From the NCBI GenBank assembly GCA_964035575.1, contig OZ037867.1, positions 1,240,001 through 1,304,000 of the forward strand: a stretch of DNA of 64,000 nucleotides, given 5' to 3'. The notes under the pieces are model-generated. The model had not been told where the DNA came from, searched no databases, and worked only from the letters and a program-made list of their open reading frames with translations. The translations under genes were made by a program, and so were the position numbers. Position 1 is the stretch's first letter. The number at the start of each line of letters is the position of its first letter. This stretch comes from Rhynchopus sp. YZ270_cl-10. Taxonomy: Eukaryota; Euglenozoa; Diplonemea; Diplonemida; Diplonemidae. Shown here piece after piece: positions 41,461 through 51,800 of the stretch.

Positions 41461-42572
41461 ATGACCAACTCCTAAACAGTAGGCCCACAGACCAGCTGAT
41501 TACAAAAAAAAACCCATTTTTTCTTTTTTCCACCCGGATTAGCGACTCAGGGATCGTACGGGGAAATATAGGGGGGGTGTTGGCTTTTTTTTTTGTTAAG
41601 TAAGAGAACCGTGTTTAGAATTAAAAAAGAGTTTCTCTTCTTTCACTTCCAATGCCCCATCCCCAACCCCCACAAACCAGCTGATTACAAAAAAACCCGA
41701 GAACGTCATGAGAGGGGTTTTTATTTTAAGTTAAATTTCCTCCCCTCCCGGGTCGTTACTCCCCGGAACTGCCCTTCAGGTACTCAGGGGGAACACCCTC
41801 GAGGTCGTCATCGTCGTGATCTCTGTCCATCATGTCCACCATGTCGTTGTCTTCATCTGTTCGTTAAAAATGCTCCAGCAGCTGCTGTTTCTTGCTGTTC
41901 CATTTTCTTTATTTGCAGTTGCACCTCTGCCACCAGTGTCAGGATCTCAGGCGCGTGTTGATATTAGTGGTATTGCTTGTGTGAGACACATCCTTTGAGA
42001 AGCGCGAAGGCCTTGAGGATGACAACATGGAGCAGGTCACCCACAGCAAGATGCATGAGGCTCGTGTGGCAGTCAAGCAATCTGTCAATGGCTGCACAGC
42101 CGCAAACCTGCAGATCGCTCCGGCGCATGAGTATCGTCGGGTTACTTCCTCCGCGTCCGTCACTCTTATGAAGCCCATGATGTTTTACGTTGATATTGAT
42201 GTAAAATTCTGTACTTTCAAGTCTTTGGTGTACTTTGAGGGCGAAATCCTTGGATAGGTTGCGTATGGAGAACACCACAAAAAGTGTACCAGAACCTTGC
42301 TTGCCACAACATCGGTGGAAAACCACATACTTTTTTTTGGTATTTCTGAGCCGCAAACGTGTAAAAAAAAACTATGGTTCCATTGTATCCTCCGAACATT
42401 TTTTGGGTCTGCAGTTTTGTACCGTAAACGGTTGTTGTGATCGCATATTTTTTATTTCACAACGTGACCATCTGCCCCCCTTCCCTCTTATCCCCTCCCC
42501 CCCTTCCAACCCTCAAACTCAGGTGGTCCGACCGGGTCGAAAGGACCACAACAACAACACAAGAAACACAAC
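41461..42572. other. Spacer with island edge repeat and possible decayed exon
   Basis: CCCGGATTAGCGACTC at 41528 is repeat H. 41608-41704 is the right copy of the island repeat. 41985-42257 is a coding-like stretch (MEQVTHSKMHEARVAVKQSV and on) preceded by an acceptor-like TTTATTTGCAG at about 41920, but no partner exon was found. A Y-tract ends in AG at 42522 for the next gene. Confidence 0.45.
41608..41704 (+). repeat. Direct repeat flanking the nuclease/NTPase island (right copy)
   Basis: It matches 36258-36358 from TTTAGAATTAAAAAAG through CACAAACCAGCTGATTACAA to AAAAACCCGAGAAC. The pair brackets 5.3 kb holding the HNH, nuclease and NTPase genes. Confidence 0.85.
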
Positions 42573-44889
42573 ATGGCACACCGCTACAAACGGTTCTCCC
42601 CTTTCCGCGAGCGTCGTGGCACCACTGCACCGCATGCAGCGTCCTCCCGCCCGATGAGCCCGACCAGCCCAACGGACACCGCCGTCCCCACCCACGAGGA
42701 GGAGCTGCGCACCCTCAACAGCCGGACCCTCCGCCGTGCCTTGGCGTCCCCTTCCGTCGGTGCCTCTGTTCGGTCATATGGACTGCGTTCACCTTCTCCT
42801 GTCGCGTCATTAGCACCAATGGAAGCTGGGTTCAAAGAATACACCATTTTTCGGGAGCACCGAAACGACCGTTTAGGGCTTGGCTTCGAAGATGACAGAG
42901 AAGAGTTGCGGGTAACAGATGTGTGGCCTGGACCCTGCAAGACAGCGGGGATGGAAAAGGGGGCGGTTATTGTTGCGGTTGACGCGGTTTCTGTGGCGTC
43001 GCTTGACCAAATGCAGAGACAGCTTGCTGTGGCGAATCTTAACTTTGTCTTGGAGGTGATGCTCCCAGTTGAGGCTTCCTCTGCAAGGCTTCTGGAGGAA
43101 TCGCCACGAAACCGGCATAGAAAGCCGATGACGTATGAGAACGCTATCGCTGCCTCAGCGCATATCATTGCTGCAGGGGAAGGGGTCACGCAGGCACCGC
43201 CAAGCCATCGTCCTCTCTTGGCTAGAACACCTTTGAGTGGCGTGCAGGATGCGGATGAATGTGATCAGTTGCGGTTGCAGTTGGAGGCCGCGAATGTTCA
43301 GGTAAAATCCGCCCAGTCAAGAACCGCTCTGGCGCATGAAAGAGAGAGGGAGCTAACAGAGGAGCTTCTTGAAGCAAAGCAGCGTGTCAGGCAGCTGGAG
43401 GTGGACTACTCAGACGAAGCGTCGAAGCGGCAGTTGGTGGAGCAGGACATCAAGGCGTTGGTGCACTCCACCACTGCGTCGGCCATCCCGCTCACCGCAG
43501 TGTCCGCCTTGCAGGAGGAGGTGGACTACCTTCGCAAAGAGAACCTCAGCCTGCAGCAGCGGAAATCCTTCTCAACAGCACCACTCCCAACCGCACCGAT
43601 GGGACTGGAGGAGGCTAAGTATAAGGTATGTGGCGGGTTTTCCCAAAAAATAAATTTCTCATAACTCTCAGGAACTGCTCCGCCAATTCGAAACCGAACG
43701 TCGCGAATGGGAGCGCGAACGTCACGACCTCAACACACAGCTGCACACCCTTCAGATTCGTGCCTCAGAAGCAGACGCCTTGAAACAGGAGCTCGAGGTC
43801 TTGACTCTGTCGCTTCGAACTGGGGCGAACCCTCCGCTTGCCTCGCGACACGCATCACCCACGCGACCTGGCCCGCTCACTCCAGCACAGCCCACACCCA
43901 CCCCACGCGCGAACAACACCCTTGCCTCCTATGCAGGAGGCCAACCTGGCAGCAAAACCGTCTCCCCAGTCTCCGCACTGTCCTTCACACCGCGTGGTGG
44001 TGGTGGTGGTGGTGGCGGCACCACTGGGCGCACCACGAACACCTCCCTCCTTCTCTCCAAACGTCTCGAAAGCGAGGAAGACACACTCCCCAAGGAGAAG
44101 GTCGAGAAGGACCCCCCTGCCGCCCCCATCAGCGCGCTCGACCAACGCCTCGATGTCCTGGCCAGACGTGCGAAGGAGGCTATACGGTCTGCAGAGGTCC
44201 GCAACACTCCTGACGACGAGCCTTTGACATACCGTTTGAAGCCGGACGACCGCAGTGCGACAGCACTCCGGGTGCGTGCTGCGTTAGGTGATGATAAGGC
44301 GGAAAAAGAAAAGGAAAAGGAAAAGGAATCATCCAGAGAACGGCAAAGAGCAGAAGAAGCTAGACTCGCTAAAATCCGTGCAGATGCAACGAGACGGGCG
44401 CGCCAGGCAAAGGAGGACACATCCACACGGACAGAACGTTCCAAGAGCCCTTTCGTCTTTACCACAAAGCTTGAAGCCGGCTCCGTCTTTTCTGCCCTCC
44501 TTGAAAGGAGCAATGTACGTGGTGGCATTCATATTGAAGACCTCCCAGAGATCCTTCAGTGCAGTCCGACCTGGAAGGTTCTGTTCCGCGGTCTGAGTGG
44601 TGACAAGGACCAGATCGTTTCGCGTACTACATGGCTCGATTGGGTGCGCAAGCTTGAAGAGAAGAACGGCCCTCAAGAAGCTACAACCCGGCTATCATGG
44701 GTTCGTGACCAACTGTCGCAGAAAGAAGAAAAGAAGGAAGCAAAGGAAAAGGATAAAGGTTCCCCCTTTGGGGGGCAGACAACAAGAGAGCTCATGGCAG
44801 AGGCGAAGTTTTCGGATAGGTTGAAAGGCAAGACAGACGAGCCTGCGCAGCTGACGAAGTACAGCGAGTGGGGTGATCATGAACAGTAG
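42573..44889 (+). CDS. PDZ-domain coiled-coil protein, two exons
   Basis: Exons 42573-43625 and 43672-44889 give 756 residues. The 46-nt intron (GTATGTGG...AACTCTCAG) is phase 0 and joins EEAKYK to ELLRQFETERRE inside one coiled coil. N-terminal ~80 residues are disordered. A PDZ domain lies at about 87-165, with the carboxylate-binding loop LGLGF and the strand/helix pattern VDAVSVASLDQMQRQLAVAN. Coiled coils cover about 225-410. A Gly/Pro/Ser-rich linker and a charged Lys/Glu/Arg helix (about 560-610) follow. A folded C-terminal segment follows at about 630-690 (SVFSALLERSNVRGGIHIED). It is likely a cytoskeletal or flagellar scaffold binding partner C-termini; this is inferred. Confidence 0.88.
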
Positions 44890-46105
44890 AGGACATCCTC
44901 CAAAAGTCTTTCTTTTTTTCAGATAAACCACGAAATGGACGTATTCTCTGTTTTTTCTTAAGATGTTAGGCTCATCTTATCAACTCTTCTTTCTTTTGCG
45001 ATGTTATTTCTCTCAATACATAGATTCGTATAGTGGAGAGAATACTCGCAAATCTCTCTCTGTGTGTGTTTGCCACCGTGCATGAGGCAGAACAGATTTT
45101 TATCAGAAAAAAAAATAACATTACTATTAGACGTGGACTGGGGCAACTCCTGGGGCAGAACTTTGCACATTGATTTGTGTGTATGTGTGCCTCGTGAGGC
45201 CCGTTGCTTGTGTTCACGTCCTCCTTTTCTCCCCTATTTTTCGAAGAATGCCTCAGCACGGTGAGGCTGGTTTATTAACAAACTGATTTTTTCTTTTTAC
45301 GCACACTACTTTGTGAGCGGAAAGTGTCACGTCGTTCACTCCACCCAACTGTGCTCCGCAACACCACCACCCTACAGGTGTGATATGAGTGTGTGGAAGT
45401 GTCAACGCAATCAAACAACTACAAGAAGGGGGGAGGGAACGACACATGACACTTTTTACTTTTTTGGACAACTCCGTCTTTCAAACTTAATCATTTTGTG
45501 TCCTGCGTCCGCCCGATGATGTACGGTGAGGCGTTGTGCACTTTCAAGTTCCCCTTTTCTTTTGTTCATTGTTGCCCCCACCCATTCCTCCCCATGCCCT
45601 CCCCCACCCCCTTTTGTTAAAAGCAACGTGCACAACACCACCTCCACGTTGGAGGCATCTTCTGCACATTCCCCTCCAGTTTTTTCCACTTTTTTTTTTT
45701 GTAGCACTGTACACCTAGTTCCCCCTACTCTCCCCCCACCCAAACGGTACTGATTATTGAAAAAAAAAAGAGCTACCCCATTATTTGTGTCTCAATGTGC
45801 ATGTGTAAGCAGTGCTGGGGCTAAAAACGGTACACCCCCATGACATAGTTTCTTTCACTTGGTGGATCTTGCCAACCTTTTCTCTTTCGGGGGAAATGAC
45901 ATTTATCATTATCCCCAACGCAGCGGCCGTTGTGCAAAGCCACACACACGCTGATTACTGTGCGATACCTTCGCCACTTTTTTTTTCAGAGCATAGTATC
46001 GCTCTCCGGTTATATTTGTTCACACATTCACCTTCACCCTCCCCTTTTAGCAAGGTTCCACAAAGAAGGAGGTGTGTGTGTGGGGTGGGGGGGTGGAGGA
46101 GAACA
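44890..46105. other. Spacer with two repeat copies and acceptor
   Basis: 44958-44979 is a short CATCTT hairpin. 45497-45550 is a D/E copy (CTGCGTCCGCC, GATGTACGGTGAGGCG, TTGTGCACTTTCAAG). The tract CACCCTCCCCTTTTAG ends at 46050, 55 bp before the ATG. The frame is open upstream of that ATG to 45812, but the extra 98 codons are spacer-like. Confidence 0.6.
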
Positions 46106-48196
46106 ATGACAGCAGCAGCGGCAGCCCCCACCTCGCTGTCAGAGTCTTTGAACACTTCACTGCAGAATGCGATTCAGTTTCAGCAGAGTCAGTCGCTTGG
46201 GCACGCACCAGCCCCGCTACTTTCCCTGCAAGACAGCACCCAGGCACAGGCCAACACACCGGTCAGCGCGACACACCAATCCCCCACCTCCGAGGCAGAA
46301 GCTGCGGTGCCCATTGCGAAGCAGCATCTACAGCAGTACGGGTGGCTGTACAACAATGCCTACAACTCTGACATCGACATCCGCATAGGCGCAGGACACT
46401 TCAACGACCACAACGACGAGGGCCCTGTGAAGACCATACACTGCCACCGCTGCGTTCTTGCAACACTCTCGACCACATACCGAGCGATGTTCGAAAGCGG
46501 CAACTGGCTGGAATCCGAGATGACCGCCGTCGACATGGACTACACCGCAGCAACCTGCGAATGCGTATTACGGCATATATACTGCTGCGAACAGAACCTC
46601 TCACTGGACATAGCGTTGGAGGTGTTGGACGCAGCTGTGCTCTACCATTTGCCTTCCTTAAGAGAGGCGACAACGCAGTTTTTAAAGCAAAACATAACAA
46701 TGGAAACAGTATTTGATTTTCTCGGTGCCTCATTAGTGTTCCAAGAGATGTCGCTGAGGGAGCACTGTGTCGCGTTTGTTCGCCGCACCAACGCTATGAG
46801 CTCCGCGCTATATTGCAAACGCCAGCTCTTCGCTCTTCCCAAAGACGTTTTAATCATTTTGGTCGAAGAAGCGGTGATCGATTCAGACACGAACATCATC
46901 ACCCAACTCCACAAATGGTGTGTCAACCATTGCCAACAAACCTTACTGAAGCAGAACGGTGATATCATGAGCGAATCGGACAGCAGCAGTTCCTCTTCTT
47001 CCTCCGAACGGCACAACCCACAACCACCACATAGCAAAAACCAAGGCCGCAAGAGGACCGTTGAAAGCTTTGTGGACAAAGACGCAGGAAGAGACACTCC
47101 AACGACCCCTTGCCTCTCCTATGGCACGAGAGACGAAGATGAAGCGGAAGCCGACCAAGACCGCTTCTCCTCTGCCTCCTCCGACGGGAAGGAGAAACGG
47201 CAGCCCGAAGCCCAAAGCACGGAGCAAGGCATTTCCTCAGCCTCCTCCCTCCCCGACGCCGGGGGCGACCCAAGCCAGGTGCACCTGGTAGCCTCCATCT
47301 CTTCAATCTCCTCCGTTCACTGTGCCGATGTGACGGCGCTTCCAACCTGCGAAAGTCGACGTGAAAAACGGGCTGCGGCGTTTGAAGCTTTTGCGGTGGA
47401 GCACCGAAAATGGATTTCCGAGGAGCTAAAAGAGTTTCTGCGTCTGATTGACTTTACTTCGATGTGTGCGGAGGATTTGCAGCATATTGAGTCGCTTGGG
47501 ATTATTCCTGTTGATGTTCTGTACGAACGATTTAAGAAAAAGGTGCTACGTCTGGACGAAGACAGCTGTGTACGACGCAGAGGCGCAATCCACCTCCGTT
47601 GGGACGACGCAACCTGCAAAGCCGTGACCTCCGTCGAATGCGAAAACCACCTCACAAAAAGCGCCGACGGCTGGGAGTCGGTCGTCGCACTCAACCGCTT
47701 TTCGGAGGGCCGACACTACTGGGTGTTCACCGTCCACGAAATGCTCACCGTGAACGACTGCTACGTCGGTGTCAGCATGTCCAGAACCCCCGCACAACGG
47801 AACCCCACTGAACCCGAAGACGCCTCCGTAATATGCTATGACATGAGCGCACATCAGGTGCACGCATGCGGGGCGACAGTAACCCAACACGCAGAAAAGG
47901 ATTGGGGCAGTGGTACCCGAACCGACATCGGCATCGAGCTGGACTTCACCAAGCAACAAATCCGTTTCTACCACCACGAACAAAAGAAGGTGCTCTTCAC
48001 TGTCAAGCGAGCAGCACTCCCGGTCCCCCTCTACCCATACACTGCGCTGTATTCTCACCTCAACGGTGGTGTAACGCTTTCAGAGACAACTACATATCTG
48101 CAAGACAAACAGTCAGGGTTCAAAGGCCTCTGCGATACCTGCGGTGGATCAAAATCCCCAACCCTCAAATCGCCCTCCAGAGGGGTAAGAACGTGA
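46106..48196 (+). CDS. BTB-BACK-SPRY domain protein
   Basis: The 696-residue protein starts MTAAAAAPTSLSES. I chose this ATG because it follows the acceptor at 46050. A BTB/POZ domain is at about 88-195 (SDIDIRIGAG, then TIHCHRCVLATLSTTYRAMF). A BACK-type helical region follows to about 290 (LEVLDAAVLYHLPSLREATT). A Ser-rich, acidic linker spans about 292-420. After a helical segment with HIESLGIIPVDVLYERFKKK, a SPRY/B30.2 domain covers about 490-661 (GRHYWVFTVHEMLTVNDCYV, then IGIELDFTKQQIRFYHHEQK). BTB-BACK proteins commonly serve as CUL3 substrate adaptors, with the SPRY domain choosing the target. That role is inferred from architecture. Confidence 0.9.
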   Translation: MTAAAAAPTSLSESLNTSLQNAIQFQQSQSLGHAPAPLLSLQDSTQAQANTPVSATHQSPTSEAEAAVPIAKQHLQQYGWLYNNAYNSDIDIRIGAGHFNDHNDEGPVKTIHCHRCVLATLSTTYRAMFESGNWLESEMTAVDMDYTAATCECVLRHIYCCEQNLSLDIALEVLDAAVLYHLPSLREATTQFLKQNITMETVFDFLGASLVFQEMSLREHCVAFVRRTNAMSSALYCKRQLFALPKDVLIILVEEAVIDSDTNIITQLHKWCVNHCQQTLLKQNGDIMSESDSSSSSSSSERHNPQPPHSKNQGRKRTVESFVDKDAGRDTPTTPCLSYGTRDEDEAEADQDRFSSASSDGKEKRQPEAQSTEQGISSASSLPDAGGDPSQVHLVASISSISSVHCADVTALPTCESRREKRAAAFEAFAVEHRKWISEELKEFLRLIDFTSMCAEDLQHIESLGIIPVDVLYERFKKKVLRLDEDSCVRRRGAIHLRWDDATCKAVTSVECENHLTKSADGWESVVALNRFSEGRHYWVFTVHEMLTVNDCYVGVSMSRTPAQRNPTEPEDASVICYDMSAHQVHACGATVTQHAEKDWGSGTRTDIGIELDFTKQQIRFYHHEQKKVLFTVKRAALPVPLYPYTALYSHLNGGVTLSETTTYLQDKQSGFKGLCDTCGGSKSPTLKSPSRGVRT

Positions 48197-48887
48197 GGGG
48201 AAGGGGGGAGGGAGGGAGAGAGTGAAGAGAGGGGGGTTTGAAAACTGCAATCCCCACACAGCCTCTTTCGTTTCCACGAAAAGAGGCGGGGGGGATGTGT
48301 GAGTGGCATAAAAATTGAGCATAGTGTAACAAAAAAAACTCTAATTTTTTCATATAATTTCGGCAAAGAAAAAAAATGTGCATACCAAAAAGTGTGACGG
48401 GAGGGGCTGCAGGAAACACTTCCTGTGTGTGTTTTTTTTGTTGTGTACGTATTGTTTTTGATTTATACGTGCGCAAAACCTCTTTTCATTTTTCTCTTGC
48501 CCTTTTTTTCCTGTGCATGCATGGGAAACAGTTCTTTTGTTCCTTCTTCCTGCTTCATTTTGTTAACCAGCATCCCTTCTCCCCCTCTTTTACCTTTTCC
48601 ACATGCACATTCCTCCCCTTTCTGTCTCCTTCCACCAGAAACCTCCCACAAACCATCACAGAAAATCATAAACACTGTTCACGAGAGGGTCTTCGTATTT
48701 CAACTCTACTTCTTTCCACAATGCGGACCTGAATTCTTAATCAAGGGAAAAGCTAAAGTACCTGGGGCGCATCTATGTATTGCGTGTGGGTCAGTTGAGG
48801 TGCCTGCAATAACCTGCTATAGTGGAGCACACTCTAGGGTGGCTACACTAATACAAACCAAGTTTTCAACTAATTCTTTCGTTTTAG
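48197..48887. other. Spacer with repeat C at the splice acceptor
   Basis: 48197-48240 is G/A-rich. 48820-48869 is a copy of repeat C. It runs into the acceptor CTTTCGTTTTAG, which abuts the ATG of the next gene, so the repeat lies where the acceptor's upstream region should be. Confidence 0.65.
48820..48869 (+). repeat. Dispersed repeat C
   Basis: TAGTGGAGCACACTCTAGGG, TGGCTACACTAATACAAACC, AAGTTTTCAA. It is near-identical to 16856-16906. Confidence 0.85.
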
Positions 48888-51800
48888 ATGAAGAATGACG
48901 AGGCATCGTTTTCCACCTTCTCCTCGATAGGCTCCCCTCGCACCGATGCCGACCCCGACCCTGCAGTCAATCTCGACGATGATGGCTTCTCCGACACCTC
49001 ATTGGACTACAACCACACTACCACACCCATCGCTCCTCCGAACACATCTCCTCTCGCACCATCTCCTCCTGACGATCTGAAAAACGCAAAAAATTCTTCC
49101 ACTAAATGGGAACAGAATGAACCATCTGTCCCCACTATGGAAGAGATTGACGCAGCATTAGCCTCTCCAGGGTCATCTTCAGCTCTCGCACCATCGCCTC
49201 CGGCATCATCACCTATGGTAAAAGATGGGGGTTCGAGGCATACTTTACGGCGTTCATTTGTGTATCATATTGTTGCTGTACGATGCGATACGGACGAAGC
49301 GATCTCCTCCGCATCACTCACCGAACGGACCAACCTGGAGCACCTCAGTGAATCCTCTCTGACAGCACGATCCCTTTCTCTTTCCTCCTCCTCTTCCTCC
49401 TCCTCCTGGCTAGCCCCAGCAAACCTGACAAACGTACATTCTCACATCTCAGAGGTGGTTAGATTTATAGAAGTAGAGGCTACCTTCAAAGGAACCCAAA
49501 ATTCATTTTCTTCGGTTCTAAGGATCGACGACGTCTTTCTTGATAGCACCGCATCCGGCGATTTGGCATGGGTTGCAGGGACGGAGTCGCAGAGTGATGA
49601 GACGGTGTTCTTTTTGATTTCAGTGGCGCGGATGGAAGGAGGAGGGGAATTTCATGAGGTTTTTATAGAGTCGTGTACACTGAAGTCATCAGGGAGTGGT
49701 GCGAGCTTTGTTGAGGTATATACAAGAGATTATAACGGTGTGGTCCAGCCGTTTCCGTTTGATTATACTTCGCGGGTAGATGGGGTGGAGACACCGATTT
49801 TTCGACGGAGAAGCGTGGTGCGAGGGTCTACCAGCGTGATTCTCAAGCTTATCGTGAAGGATTCCTGCGTTGCACAGCGAGAACTCCGTCTTCTTCCCTC
49901 TTCTCTCCAACCCCTCCCCCTCTGGCCGACCGGACCCTCTGCAGCAGCCTCTTGGGACGGTACCATCACGTCCCTCCCTACAATCAGCGTTTCCATCAAA
50001 GAGTTAGATCGGATCACAGATTCTGCAGCGATACCTTCCTCCATGAAGGAATGGGGGCAAAAGAACGGACCTCTTTCAATGAATTTTGGGAAGAAGAAGA
50101 CGTATCCGAAGAGTTTTACCATAAAAATTCCTTCGGTTTCGGTAGAAAACATTCCGATTGGAGAGGGCGCGAAAGTGGTGTTGCAGATCTTCAAGCATAC
50201 AGCTTCCCTAGGAGGTGACATCCACGAGCTTTTATATCGTAGTACAGAATCGAAGGGGACATCGAAATGTGATTGGGAGATGTCACATTGTGTCGCAACA
50301 ATGCAGATTGGACGTCCATCTCATCTGATTGTTGAAATTTTGGAGGAAAATTCAATGGGGCATTGTGTGTTTCTCGGGTCCTCTCGAATTTCTCTTTCTG
50401 CTGAGTGTTGGATTCCAAAATTGGAGGACGAATTTCACGATGTAAACCACATCTTCACCGTCAACCACACCGTTCCCCTCAACCCTCGAGAACTTTCTGA
50501 CACCCACTGGAACACAACCGACCTCTCCACTCTAAACCGCCACGGCACCCTGGGAGACCTATCTGTTTCCATGCACTTCACCACAGGCACGTTCTTTGCT
50601 ACCAAGGAGGAGGCAGAAGGGTACTCTCCTACACCAGAGGCGGAGGGGGAGGAGGAGGAGGAGGAGGAGGAGGACGAAGCACACACCCCTCAAGGACATT
50701 CTCAGAATCTAATTGCAATGAGGCCGTACCCTCCGGGGGGTGAAGCACCCCAGGAGGACTCAAATTCAGAGGAGGAAGCGGATGTGGAACCAGCAGAACA
50801 TTGTATCTATCAATTGAATGTTGATGTGTTAAATGCTACGGGGTTGACCCCAGCGGATGCAGAGCGCACTACGACTTATGTCCAAACCAAACAGATATAT
50901 CATGACAATCAAGCGAAGGCAGCGACAGCACAGACTGCGTTCACCCCTCATTCTACATTATCACATAAAACAGCGGACCCGGGAGAGGGGGTTGCTGGGT
51001 TAACAGAGGTCTTTTCGTTCAACTCATCTGCTTCATTCTGTTTGTCTCATGCGTATGATCTGCTCCACAACGCACACCACGACGCTGCACAAAACGGAAC
51101 AATCTCCATCCCAGGAAACACACCCTCCAACAAAAACCTTCTCCCCAACGGGCTAAACGGGAACCTCCGATTTCTTAATTCGCTTTCTCAGGGTGATGGA
51201 GATACTGCGGTGAACACAACCGATGCAAAGGCAACACAAAAACCGACCAAATACCTTGCAGGATTGGAGTTTTCGGTGTTCGACAGAACAAACGCATTTC
51301 TCGGTAGGGGTTCATTGTATATTCCCAAAAAGGGTGTAACCTTGGGGAGACGATGTGCCGAATCAATCCAACTACAATTATTTGGTAGCGACGACAATTA
51401 TGGGAGTCTCTCTGTTGCCTATAAGGTAGTACGCATTGCACTGAATCAGGTTCAAATCCGGGTTGTCAGAGGGAAACAAGCACCGAGCCATCCTCGAAGA
51501 ATTCTTACCAAACACATTATCGGAGATGCAACATGTCCACCACCATGGTTGAACACACCACCAGGAGAATGGAACATCGATTTGGATGCGGAAAGGGGAG
51601 AGGACGATGAAGACCTTTCGATAGTGCAACCAGGAAACTGCGTGGTGGTGGACCGCCTTGTTACCGCGCATGTGTCCGGAGGAGGGCAAAGTGGTCGTAA
51701 ACAGAGTGCGGTGGTGCCACTCTCCTTTCGTGTAACACCATCAGAACGTCCTAGATTGTATATTTCTCAATGGTCTGGCCAAACGCAGCTTGGTATTACA

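Noticed and set aside
41985-42257. Coding-like stretch (MEQVTHSKMHEARVAVKQSV and on) as a gene.
   Set aside because: No splice partner or domain found; kept only as a possible decayed exon in the spacer entry.
45812-46105. N-terminal extension of 98 codons for the BTB-BACK-SPRY gene.
   Set aside because: It spans spacer and the acceptor tract at 46050; the ATG at 46106 fits better.
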